This document shows positions 13,801 to 36,625 of a DNA stretch of 64,000 bases, one piece after another. A model generated the notes under the pieces. The model was not told the DNA's origin and did no database searches. It saw only the letters and a list, made by a program, of their open reading frames with translations. How positions within the stretch are numbered: the stretch's first letter is position 1; every line of letters begins with the position of its first letter. The stretch is from NCBI GenBank assembly GCA_032158295.1, contig CM063247.1:19382875-19446874 (forward strand), given 5' to 3'. Source of the stretch: Pycnopodia helianthoides (Eukaryota > Echinodermata > Asteroidea > Forcipulatida > Asteriidae). The translations under genes were made by a program, and so were the position numbers.

Positions 13801-16800
13801 TGTAATTAAGTGGGTTTGAATCCCACCTGAAAGAGCTTGAGATTTTTTCCCTGCAGCATTCGGAAAGCACCAAGTATACAGTGCTTATCACACCTTTATC
13901 ACTGTGATAGGGTAAAACCCCCAAAACATTGGTGATATTTTGTCAGGATTTATACATAAATTTCTGGATTTTTCAATGTGTTTTAGTTTTTTAATTTTTC
14001 TAAAAATTATATACTGCCTAACATCACAAGGCCGACCACTTCAAGGTGAGGGCTACACTTAACTGATTTTGGCTGTCGACCCAAATCAATTGTCACCAGG
14101 GGCACGGTGCCACCTACTTCTGGGACTGAAACAGGGTTACCCCCTTCACAGTCCGCAAGGATGTAGGCATGGGTATCATCCACTAGGAGCCTGGCTGGTA
14201 GAGCAGAATGCACTACCCTCCCATTTTTTTAACGCAACAATTATGGTTTTAAGTGCCTTGCTCTCAAGGACACAAGTGTCATGACCGGCCTTCGAACCCA
14301 CACTCTGCTGCTGACAACACCAGAGCTCTGGTTCGGTGAACTAGACCTCTCGGCCACGACGCGCCACAAACAGTGAAAAAGAACTTGACCGAAATAGAAT
14401 AACTGTACTTACTTCTTTCGCTGTGATCATGAGACACAGATCAGTGTCACTGTTGTTCGTTGCAAAACCATTCAGCGTCGAGCCAACAAGAAACAACATT
14501 GATCCTGTGTTAAACAAGAAATACTTTAATTAAATAACCATTAGCTTTGTCTTCAATTCTAAAACCATTAACTCGGTCCACATGCATTTATTTCAGCTCA
14601 TGAAATGGGTGGCATGGATGGCTAGTGCCTAGAACGCTTGCCTCTCACCCATGTGGGCCCTGGTTTGATTACCAACTTAGGCCATAATTGCAATGTATGC
14701 AAGTAGAGCTGTGCGTTGGTTTTCTCCTGTGCCACAAGGTTTTTTCTCCAGGCCCTCTGGTTTTCATCCCTTTGGAATTTTGATCTCTGGCTGTGCTCCG
14801 TGGTCATTGTGGGTGGCCGCTAAAAGCTTCACACTTGTACAGGCATATTACTCTGGTGAGATTTGAATCCGCAACCTTTGCCATTCTAGAGCAGATGTCT
14901 CACCACTAGACCACCGAGCTTGCCCGGTAGCTAGAGGCAGTTCGAATCCTATGTTTTAGCAGTAGCTACCGCAACTATTTCAACGAATCTTAAATTTGCA
15001 ATGGAGATGAAGAATATTATTTGTGGTTTTACCCACACCCCGATTTGTGTTACACTACTTTCCTGTGACAACAATCCATAGACAAAAAGCTCTGAGCTTT
15101 TTCTAAGTTAAAACAGTTAATTTAAATTGATTGAATATAGGTAATACCTGGGAATTTCTCTTGTATGATGGACTCTATAGATCTCCTGAGGTTTTCCTTT
15201 GTGTACAGCTGCTGACTGCTTTGCTTGGCATGGCCGCAGTTTTGCCACACTGCTTCCGACAGCTTCAAATTAGAAAAGAAGAAGATACGATTACACAGTA
15301 AAGAAATGGTTGAAATTACACACTGATGGACCTATGGTTCAGTGTGTCAGTATTACCATTGTTACTCTTTGATAGGAAAAGTCTTCCGTGCAGGCCTGGA
15401 ATTTCATCTTTGACAGGGTAAGGCCATTTTCATTTTGCAAAGGGCACTTCCATTGGAAATTCTTTAAGTTTATGGGAAAAATTTCGAAGGGGCACCACGG
15501 CCAAGACCAGGGCAACAGAGGCCATGGCCTCCATGTAATTCCAGGCCTGTCTGTGTATTATAAGCTAAAGTTAGTATTAGGTATTTGATAAAACAGAAGC
15601 CATATCTCAGCGTTCTCCTTTAACAGTGGTCCGCCAGCCAAAGGCCAGTTAAAACACCTAATAATAGTGAACATTTATCAAGCCCCATGTCTGCCAGACT
15701 TGACACACCTAGTGCGACTGACAGCAAAGCCAGAATTGCCTGAACAAAAACAACTGACTTGTTAAGTTAGGAAATTGTGTACATGAGGTTTCTTTTCTGA
15801 GTTCAGTAGGGAGTCTGTTCCAAAGTGATGGGCCAGATCTTGAGAACGATCGACTTCCCCAAGAATGTCGTGAACGCGTTATATGTAGAAGTAGGGCATC
15901 AGCAGAGCGCAGTTGTCGTGGAGGTTCGTAGAGGTTTATTATTCACTATAGGTGATCAAGCTGGCTAGTTCAGTGTTGAAAAGCATCCCTATTTCATTTG
16001 AAATATGCACTGTTGAAAAATGCTGACGGATTAGTAAAATGACGAGCTAACTTGTCCTGCTGGCCAGTCACTAAAAAGTTAAGGGCAAACCCTGTCAGTC
16101 TGGTATTTCATGGAGGCAACTGCCTTCACGCCCATGTTCAACGCGTGGTGCCCCTAAAAGTACAGATTTTCATTTCTCCCATGGAGGTGCCCTTTACTTC
16201 GAAAAAACTGCTTGCCCCTTACAAGATGGAAGTGTCAGGCCAGCTGGCCAGGCAACCTGACAAGTACATGTACAATGACCTTTCTATTGTGAAGCACCAA
16301 GCAATGGGAGTGAATCTTGTGTCTGCCAGCATAGTAATATTGTACTCATGGAAACAAGTTCATATCAATTCTCTTCCGGCCGGCTGGCTCGTGGTGTCAG
16401 TTTAAAATCTTGGCCATACCGGTGGAGTGTGCTGAGCAAACCATTTTGATGAATACCCTCCAACTCTTGGTGTTAAAACATTCTTGTCTGAGTTGACCAA
16501 ACCATTTCAAATAATTCAACTGCATTGGTTGTGTACGGTGGCACAACTGTGCACAGAACCAACTGTGAACACAGATATGCATTCATCAAATGATTTCAAT
16601 ATTGCAGGCTGGCATAGTTTATCCATCCTTCAAAATCACAGTGTATACTACTGATTGGTGAAACTGTAAGTGGGTGAACTTCCAAAATCAAATCAAATCA
16701 AATATTTGGTTTTGTACAACTTTGTTAGGTTTGAAGTACATGTGTAAGTTGATTGCTTGGACCTCCACTAGTTTGGCTGTTGAATAAATTTGTGCTGGTG

Positions 16801-19800
16801 GAAATTCATAGATTCCAATCAGGGTTATTGGCTCATATGGAGAGATGACACACAACTTGATGGCAAGTTAACCAACCATTCAAAACCAATCAGGGGTGAG
16901 ATTGTATGAAAATGAATACTCCTGAATCTTGGATAACATTTCCCTCTTGGTATGGAGATGGAGCCCCCAAGAACTTTCAGAATATTACATTTTAGAGGTT
17001 TACAGACCCTCAACATCACCACAAATACAAATCTAGAGGTTTGGAATTACAAGGGCCACGCTTTGCCTCTTTCCAGAAAATGTAACTTAGGTCTAGGGAT
17101 ATCAATGAAATCAATTATGAAATCAAAAAAAAATCCTGATGAATCACATGCCTTCGGCTTGGTCCTTTTTTTTCGCAAGGCCAGGACCCTGCCAGTTTTA
17201 AACAGCCTACGTTTATAGACTACATGTATGTCGCCACTCTTTTATTCCCTTATAGTGGATGCAGCCTGAATTACACAGAGCCACAGAGGCCATGGCCTCT
17301 GTGGCCCCTGGTATTGGCCTTGGGGCCACATCAAACGTTTCCAATGGAAGAGCCCTTTGGAAAATGAAAGTGGCCTTGCCCTTTCAAAGGTGAAATTCCA
17401 AGCCTGTGGATGACATTGAATGGTCTGGACCCAATTTCATAGAGCTGCTAAGCACAAAAATTTGCTTAGCATGAAATTTCTTCCTTGATAAAAACAGGGT
17501 TACCAACCAAATTTCCATGTGTTGAATATTGCTTGTTATTGGTATTCAGCTGTTGTTTGCTTATTCTGAAAATCACCGGAAATTTGGTTGGTAATCCTGT
17601 TTTTATCAATGAAGAAATTTCATGCTAAGCAAATTTTTGTGCTTAGCAGCTCTATGAAATTGGGCCCTGATAGTAGAAGGTTTAATGCCTTATTTATCAT
17701 CTGGCTTCTATTAGTCGTAAGAGAGGATGGAGGTAGTCGGTAACAAACTTACCCTGTCCAATACTTTACCAGTGGGATTTGAAGTATCTGGTTTTGGGGA
17801 ATGCGCAGCATCATTATTGTGACTTCGCTTCCGACTATGCCCACTGGAATCGGAATGGTCTCTCGAGCTTTTAGGCATATCATCCGAGTTACTAGACAAG
17901 CCATAACTGTGTGAAGTGGTGGAAGGTGCCGATCTGCTCCTATTTCCTTCACTATACGTTTGAGCTGGAGGTGGTGTCGTTGAGTTTCCATCATAGTTCC
18001 TGTTCAGCACAACCCGTCTGCGATCACTACGGAAGTCTGCAGAACCAGGTTTCCTTTGCGCGTTACGTTCTTGCGGTTGTGGAATACGCAACGGTACACT
18101 ACTACCCGGCATGTCTCTTGATTGAGTCGTTGATGTGGCAGCTACTCGCGCTCTACTCTGTGACGTGCTTGCTGGCGTCAGAGTCGCAGGTTGTGTCGCC
18201 GAGGCGCTAGTCTGGATCTGTGCTTTAGTATTACCGCCAAGGACCTTAACGAGTAGATCGTAAGTACCAGGAGTCTTGGGGTGCATTTCAGGGTAGGGCG
18301 AGGTCCTTGGTGGTACCTGCTGAGATTGGTGCATCACTAATGGGCCTGCACCTGCTATTTTTATAGTCCTGTGCGGTAAACAAAGAAATATTTTTTACTT
18401 CCAATGGAACATTCCACCCCAACTCAATTGTCGTAAGATTGCTCCACACACAAACAAGATGAACACCAAATGGTAACTCAACACCCACGCTGTGTAACCT
18501 AGGCCGTGTCTGAATTGACGACTTTGACAGTGGCTATGGCTGGATCGCTGAGAAGGCCTATTCTTCAATGTTGTCGCTTCAGCCAATAGCCGTAGCCGAA
18601 GTCGTTTGATTTGGACACCACCTTGGTTCAAAGTCAACTGAAAATCCATAAACAGTCCATGACTGCTACCGCACAATTGCAGCACATGGGAAATCCCCAT
18701 TGTGAGAAAAACTACAGCACCCTTATACCAACATTCTGCAATACAGTTTTTACATTTAAGGCATTTTATGGGAGTGAGGTTGTACGGGTACATGCTTGCT
18801 TGACATTACACATTTTAGAAGCATGGGGGCTCAACAAAATGAGCATGGGCGTATGGGGACTCCTTTGGTTAATGGGGGGCAGATGGGTTGATTTACCCAA
18901 AATTTACTCAGGTAAACTATGTACCAATTTCTAATACCAGGTTAAAAAGTTTGTTTTTTGGCTTTCTGTCCGATATAGTCTTCTGGCTGGGCAAGACATT
19001 TACCGACTGTTTTGCTGAATTTCGGGAGGGCAGTTGCCCTCCTGTCCCCCCCCCCCTTGGTCATACGCCTAATGATGCAAGATACATCTGTTCCAATTTC
19101 ATACAGCTGCTTTAGCAGAAAATGTTGCTTAATTATTTCCCGATTAGCAAAAATAAGCAGGGATGGTACACAGATGACATATATGACATGGTATTTTGTT
19201 TGGCTAGTAACCTTATTTTGCTTTAAGCTAAGCTATTTTGTGCATATGCTACTTTTCGTGCTTAGCAGCTCTATTAAAAATTTAACAATCGTTAAGCGCT
19301 GTTTTCTAATTGTGACACGAGAAAATTTGCTTTGCATTCACAATTTGCACGAAGTATGAACAGGGCTTAAAATTCAAGGTCAAAATCAATGTTCCTCCAG
19401 TCAAGTCAAAACCAACATGCTGTGTTTGTCCAAAATTGCTTCAGCGGTCTTTTGTTTACACTTGTCCCAAAAGAGTTTAATATAAATGGTTGTTACCCCA
19501 AGCTTACTAGTTTTTCTTGACATAGCTTCAGCATATTTGACAAGACGGGTTAAAGAGCAGATTGGCCAATTTATAGTTTTTAAAAAGTATTATTGTTAGC
19601 AGTCAAACTAGTCCATTATCAACAATTGAGTTCCGATAACATCAACATGTACTCACTTTCTTCCTCTATCGATTAGAAATAATCCTGGCTGTGCCACTCC
19701 ATTCTGTGGAGGGGGTGTCTGGTTCGGATACAAGTCTGGAGGTGTCGGTGCTAACTGTCTTTGATAATTTGGCAGCACCCGTGATGGCAATGGTTGGGTC

Positions 19801-19838
19801 CGACGGTAGTTTGAATTTGGTGTTGACTTGCGGCTCAT
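4852..19838 (-). CDS. TENT2: GLD-2/TENT2-type cytoplasmic poly(A) polymerase (12 coding exons seen)
   Basis: Non-canonical nucleotidyltransferase; the family adds A residues to the 3' ends of selected cytoplasmic mRNAs and small RNAs. Coding exons in transcript order: 19657-19838, 17753-about 18354, 15148-15262, 14413-14504, 13664-13730, 12613-12685, 10963-10999, 9471-9510, 8626-8754, 6913-6959, 5741-5996, 4852-5048. Exons 2-12 join in frame with GT-AG sites. The N-terminal exons are Ser/Thr/Pro/Gln-rich and look disordered. The catalytic core has GS near the motif SDTDLCL (first two aspartates, exon 4) and a third aspartate in ECDININ (exon 7). The PAP-associated domain includes GIRNT, INDASQGTLSSYSLVL and the C-terminal EPFDGNNTARAV, very close to human GLD2. 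The length is about 610 residues, longer than the 484 of human, because of the N-terminus. Exon 1 (phase 2) does not join exon 2 (phase 1), so a small exon is probably missing. An acceptor at 19861 suggests an upstream 5' UTR exon. Confidence 0.9.
7133..7362 (-). mobile_element. TTAA-bounded MITE, piggyBac-like family, copy 1
   Basis: Starts TTAACCCTCCTACTGTC and ends GACAGCAAGAGGGTTAA: imperfect terminal inverted repeats next to TTAA, the target site used by piggyBac transposons. No transposase inside; non-autonomous. In GLD-2 intron 9. Confidence 0.8.
7765..8625 (-). repeat. minisatellite of exon-end/splice-donor copies in GLD-2 intron 9
   Basis: Eleven imperfect copies of a 65-82 bp unit lie directly after exon 9 (8626-8754). 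Each copy repeats the last coding bases of the exon (the codons for SYSLVLMVLNYLQ), the splice donor and the first intron bases. Copies begin near 7765, 7836, 7914, 7994, 8077, 8148, 8227, 8308, 8389, 8465 and 8542. Several still have an intact CAAG|GTATG donor. The array arose by tandem duplication from the exon border. Confidence 0.9.
10206..10562 (-). mobile_element. tRNA-headed SINE, minus orientation, GLD-2 intron 7
   Basis: Minus-strand B box GGGTTCGAATCCCGGTCATG, body with GAGCAAGATGC and GGCTGTATACTCCC, and a 3' end TATATAAGGACTAGTTATTA with an ATT tail. Related pieces near 14235-14365 and 26030-26215. Confidence 0.65.
10574..10802 (+). mobile_element. piggyBac-like MITE, copy 2
   Basis: Same family as 7133-7362, opposite orientation. 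Ends TTAACCCTC and GAGGGTTAA. In GLD-2 intron 7. Confidence 0.8.
11270..11445. mobile_element. CATAGAGCTGC hairpin MITE, copy
   Basis: GCCCAGTTTTATAGAGCTGC at left; right arm partly decayed (GCTTAAGTAGCTC). Central ACATGTACCATCTGTAAC word shared with other copies. Confidence 0.7.
11881..12110 (+). mobile_element. piggyBac-like MITE, copy 3
   Basis: Left end TTAACCCTC; right end is mutated to GAGGGCTAA. Lies within a larger compound block in GLD-2 intron 6. Confidence 0.8.
12158..12542 (+). mobile_element. TTAAAGGAACATTACAG MITE, copy 2
   Basis: Same ends and interior as 2393-2783. In GLD-2 intron 6. Confidence 0.85.
12745..12843. repeat. GGGCTT hexamer-type repeat in GLD-2 intron 5
   Basis: About sixteen hexamers of GGCTTG/GGCTTA/GGCTCT type. 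Simple-sequence array; it differs from the TTAGGG animal telomere repeat. Confidence 0.8.
13019..13187. mobile_element. CATAGAGCTGC hairpin MITE, copy
   Basis: GGGCCCACTTTCTTAGAGGTGC at left and CTCTATGAAATTGGGCCC at right (left arm quoted in part has substitutions). Confidence 0.7.
13199..13590 (+). mobile_element. TTAAAGGAACATTACAG MITE, copy 3
   Basis: Same ends and interior as 2393-2783; ends about 75 bases before the donor of GLD-2 exon 5. Confidence 0.85.
13795..13920 (+). mobile_element. tRNA-like SINE fragment, GLD-2 intron 4
   Basis: B-box-like GGGTTTGAATCCCACC followed by GGAAAGCACCAAGTATACAG and TGCTTATCACACC; the same body is at 51068-51205 and 56700-56850. Confidence 0.55.
14235..14365 (-). 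mobile_element. SINE head fragment (tRNA-like), GLD-2 intron 4
   Basis: Minus-strand B box GGGTTCGAAGGCCGGTC with CATGACACTTGTGTCC, matching the 10206-10562 family. Confidence 0.55.
14590..14930 (-). mobile_element. SINE-like repeat with tRNA head, GLD-2 intron 3
   Basis: The minus strand shows GGTGGTCTAGTGGTGAGACA and GGATTCAAATCTCACCAG near 14870-14925; the adjoining CACAGGAGAAAACC and GAGGGCCTGGAGAAAAAACC recall repeated boxes. Limits are approximate. Confidence 0.45.
15388..15560. mobile_element. GCAGGCCTGGAATTTCA palindromic MITE, copy 1
   Basis: Left GCAGGCCTGGAATTTCATC, right GTAATTCCAGGCCTGTC; interior GGCCATTTTCATTTTGCAAAG. Relative at 17270-17408 in inverted order. Confidence 0.65.
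15608..16112 (+). mobile_element. mobile repeat, split copy, GLD-2 intron 2
   Basis: CAGTGGTCCGCCAGCC and GCCAGTTAAAACACC at left, then GTTGAAAAGCATCCCTATTT, GCTGACGG and CTGGCCAGTCACTAAAAAG at right; matches 26817-27045 but carries about 290 extra bases in the middle (15660-15950). Confidence 0.65.
16466..16650 (-). mobile_element. piggyBac-like MITE, degenerate copy 5
   Basis: Shares GTGTACGGTGGCACAACTG and GCAGGCTGGCATAGTTTAT with the other copies, but the ends are decayed. In GLD-2 intron 2. Confidence 0.65.
17270..17408. mobile_element. GCAGGCCTGGAATTTCA MITE, copy 2 (inverted)
   Basis: CACAGAGGCCATGGCCTCTG at left is itself a short palindrome; GGTGAAATTCCAAGCCTGTG at right. In GLD-2 intron 2. 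Confidence 0.6.
17431..17668. mobile_element. CATAGAGCTGC hairpin MITE, long near-perfect palindrome
   Basis: Outer arms CCCAATTTCATAGAGCTGCT and AGCAGCTCTATGAAATTGGG. Pairing continues through TAAGCACAAAAATTTGCTTAG, the GAAATTTCTTC segment and AAAACAGGGTTACCAACC, about 80 bp per arm. Member of the family listed below. In GLD-2 intron 2. Confidence 0.85.
18505..18622. mobile_element. GGCTACGGCT/AGCCGTAGCC MITE, copy 2
   Basis: GACAGTGGCTATGGCTGG and CAATAGCCGTAGCCGAAGTC arms around CTATTCTTCAATGTTGTCGC. In GLD-2 intron 1. Confidence 0.65.
19089..19277. mobile_element. CATAGAGCTGC hairpin MITE, degenerate copy
   Basis: TTCCAATTTCATACAGCTGC at left, GCTTAGCAGCTCTATTAAA at right. In GLD-2 intron 1. 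Confidence 0.6.
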
Positions 19839-20125
19839 GGTGACAGCTTTGGGTTATCTTTTCTGAGAAAATAAATGCACAATATGCAGATTTGTTGTGG
19901 TGTTTTAATTTTAAAATAATCTATTAAAAAATATGTATCTGACATTTTTGTGAAAGGTTCTGAAATCTGAAAGCTGTTTGATAGTTTTTGCCATTTTCTT
20001 AATGTTTTCTTAATTTAAGTGTAATTTTTGTCATGAAATTTATAGTTATGAAATTTTATAAGTTTTTGACAATGCATCTTTAAATTTTTTTCCACAATTA
20101 AAATTTTTTTTTTTTTGGTGTGTGT

Positions 20126-20344
20126 TTAACCCTCTTGCTGTCTGACCATTCAATACCATTCACTGTGGTTTTGAATGATAGATAAACTATGCCAGCCTGC
20201 AATATGATACCATGAGGGAATGCACACAGTTAGTTCTGTGCACAGTTGTGCCACAGTACACAACCTTGGCAGTTGAACGGTTTCAAATGGTTGGTCAACT
20301 CACTGGAAAATGTTGCCAAGAGTCACTGAGAGTAGGAGGGTTAA
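20126..20344 (+). mobile_element. piggyBac-like MITE, copy 4
   Basis: Complete TTAA ends, with a small internal deletion relative to the other copies (the GTACACAG stretch). Sits in the GLD-2/UPF1 shared upstream region. Confidence 0.8.
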
Positions 20345-20834
20345 TGAATTGCCATTTTGGTTTTAAATAAAATTCTTTTAACTGTAACTGAAATTGACAA
20401 GTAATTGGCTCTTTAAAAAAAATTGTTTATTGTATTAATTTAAAAGAACAGAAAGAAGCTATTATAATCTCTTTTGTAAATGTGTGGGCCACGAGAGGGT
20501 CCTCAATCGATCAAATTTCCCCATCATTCCTACATCTAACGCCAGAACGTAGGTGCGGCTTCAGAAGGTAAACCCAAAAAGGAATCATTTGAAACAATTT
20601 TTTACTTCTGTGAAATGGTTTTTCAATGCTTTACCCACGCAAAAACATGCAGAAATAAACTTGCATACGTTACGAGCTTTGTGTACGAACTACAAACTAC
20701 TGCGAGTTGGCGTGCGTACGAGTTTGTGTGTGTACTATAAGTTATAACTGAGTGACGAGTTTAGTTCATAATCATATTGTTAGTTGGTGTCTTAAATACG
20801 TGTTGACCAATCGGTGTATGAGTTGGTATGCATA

Positions 20835-20880
20835 CGAATTGGCAGGCACAAGAGTTGGCAGGCACACAAGTTGGCAGGCT
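20835..20880 (+). repeat. short tandem GTTGGCAGGCACA copies upstream of UPF1
   Basis: Three copies of a 15-16 base unit (GAGTTGGCAGGCACAC and variants) in the GLD-2/UPF1 shared upstream region, flanked by weaker GAGTTGG and GAGTTTG words. Confidence 0.6.
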
Positions 20881-21890
20881 AGGCATAAGATACGAGTTGA
20901 CCTGTTTCCCTTTCATTTTCCCGCCTGTCAACTGTACAAATAGTACAATTCCAAGGCATATTCACTGAGTCGTAACAACACAATCCATTGCCTGCAAACA
21001 CATTTAGTGAGTTATTACTGGTCCATTCCATTCCACCATTCCTCCAATGCTCGCACAAACCTCGCTAGCCCCACTCGTGTGAAACCTTCCTCCATGGTCA
21101 CGGTGTGGCCAAGTCCATTTAGCTTGGCCACACGAGTGAGGCTAAAATATTAAATAAAAACCTCGCCAACCCATTCATTCATCATTCAATCATTGGGGCC
21201 GTGGTGCGCAAAGTTTTTTTTGTGGTTGGTTAAATCATGGAGGAAGGAACACATACAGAAAGAATAATGCTGTAGCTTTTTAAAGGAATACACATTAAAC
21301 AAAAACTACCATTATCTTGGCTTTATTTAAAAAATAAAAATGTACAAAACAGGCAGTTTCCAACAAGGGAAATCCCATAAATAAAAACTCACCGTGTACC
21401 TTGTGCTGTTGAATCTTTTTATCAGCAGCATTAGTCACACAGTACAGTGTACATGTACACGGACGGATCACGCATGCAGTTTTCGAGAACAGCGCCCCCA
21501 TTCGCCACATCTTGGTAAATCGAATGAGGAAATCCGATCGTGACAAAACTGAAATTTCATTATCATGGGATAAAATATAATGTGTTCGACGAAACAAAAT
21601 TTCATAATTTCCTCGTCTGGTAAAATTAGCAGGGAAAAAATGCCCCAAAAGTCTCTTTTTAAGAAAATTATTTCTGAGTGACATCATCGATTCCTGTGCA
21701 GAACGCCTACGTCATCAAAAGGCCACCGAGCATTTTGCAATGCGCGCATGTTCCATGCATTGCTTCCAAAGAAAGTTCTACTTCAACTATTACAAAAATT
21801 GCTGGAAATTTTGATCACAGCGGAGAAATAAAACCCATCATTTGTGGGATCGGTTTTGTTTGAGCATCCGAGGTGTAGGTGAAGTGCAAA

Positions 21891-35469
<13,579 letters not shown>

Positions 35470-35958
35470 CACCAAGCGAAGCACGGCGCCGGCCCACGCG
35501 CGCCCACATCGCGAGAGAATATGTTCAACGTCCTTCTTCAAAGCAGCCTGGGGAGGTGGAAGAACGGCGGCGAAGAGACACCGAGAAAAAACAAAAATGA
35601 GGATCAACAGCGAAGATGCACACAGAGAGTTCTCCTGAGAAAGAGAGAGGGAAACACGGAAAAAGGAAAGTGAAGGGAGAGGAAGACGAGCCAGGATAGA
35701 TCAGACAGGCTCATCTCAATGAAAACCAAAACCAACAAAAGTGCACTACCGCATTAAAAAAAGGCAAGTTGGAAAAAGTGTCCCTTGTGTTGAAAAGTTA
35801 CTGGGTGTCATGTTCAGGTAAAGACGGGTATGATGCCTAAAGTGTAAAAGAGATGGAAGCTAACGTAAGATAAAACACACAACAAAAACATGGCAACTTA
35901 TATAGTTATCCAATCCCAAGAGGCATGCACCATGTGTGAAATCATTTCAGCAACGTTC

Positions 35959-35964
35959 AATAAA
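35959..35964 (+). terminator. UPF1: possible UPF1 poly(A) signal (AATAAA)
   Basis: First AATAAA after the UPF1 stop, 490 bases downstream. Further candidates lie near 36075 and 38250, so a longer 3' UTR is equally possible. Confidence 0.35.
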
Positions 35965-36249
35965 GTGTCATCTTGCTCATGAGGCAGTAAAAAAGCTTTT
36001 TGCGACAGAAATAAGAAGTTTATCCGTAGCTTAATAATGTCCAAGCGTTATGGCTGGAAAGTTTTTCACCGGAAATAATAAAAAAAAACCGAGTTGTATC
36101 CGGAAAGCATGCAGAGGTCATAGCAGGCGATATTTCCCCCCCTGTCGATGGGTGAGGTGGTGGTAATCAAATAGGCGGGGTTGAACAAAGGGTATTAAGA
36201 ATGACATGCATGCATTGTATGCGACTTTGTTCAATGGCAGTGCATATCC

Positions 36250-36625
36250 GATGTGCCCGAAACTTAAAAGCTAAAAAAATGCTGCATGTGTTTTTAGGTG
36301 ATTTCAGAGGCTTGTTTGCGTCTTTAAAAAAAGATGGCATTGTTCCAGGGACAAACTAACAATCGCCAAACGTACACTTGAAGGGAAAAAAGCACAGATA
36401 ATTGTATCCATGGCACGTAGGACTACAACAAAACCGTGATGTGCCCGAAACTTAAAAGCTAAAAAAATGCTGCATGTGTTTTTAGGTGATTTCAGAGGCT
36501 TGTTTGCGTCTTTAAAAAAAGATGGCATTGTTCCAGGAACAAACTAACAATCGCCAAACGTACACTTGAAGGGAAAAAAGCACAGATAATTGTATCCATG
36601 GCACGTAGGACTACAACAAAACCGT
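36250..36625 (+). repeat. 188-bp tandem duplication in UPF1 3' flank
   Basis: 36250-36437 and 36438-36625 are almost identical; I see one substitution (CCAGGGAC against CCAGGAAC). Either a very recent duplication or an assembly artefact. Lies in the probable UPF1 3' UTR. Confidence 0.9.

Larger units (their letters stand above)
19839..21890. promoter_or_regulatory. shared upstream region of GLD-2 (minus) and UPF1 (plus)
   Basis: About 2 kb separates the two start codons. It must hold both promoters if neither gene has a distant 5' exon; an acceptor at 19861 suggests GLD-2 does have one. It contains a TTAA-bounded element (20126-20344), short GTTGGCAGGCACA-type tandem copies (20835-20880) and a partial palindrome around CTTGGCCACACGAGTG (21100-21145). 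No TATA box stands out. UPF1 leader DNA immediately before 21891 is unremarkable. Confidence 0.5.

Noticed and set aside
16052..16405. 117-codon open frame in GLD-2 intron 2
   Set aside because: Overlaps a mobile repeat that also occurs at 26817-27045 and a decayed MITE; no protein family likeness.
18288..18793. 66- and 132-codon minus frames between GLD-2 exons 1 and 2, considered as the missing exon
   Set aside because: They cross a MITE and lack matching acceptor and donor of the required phase.
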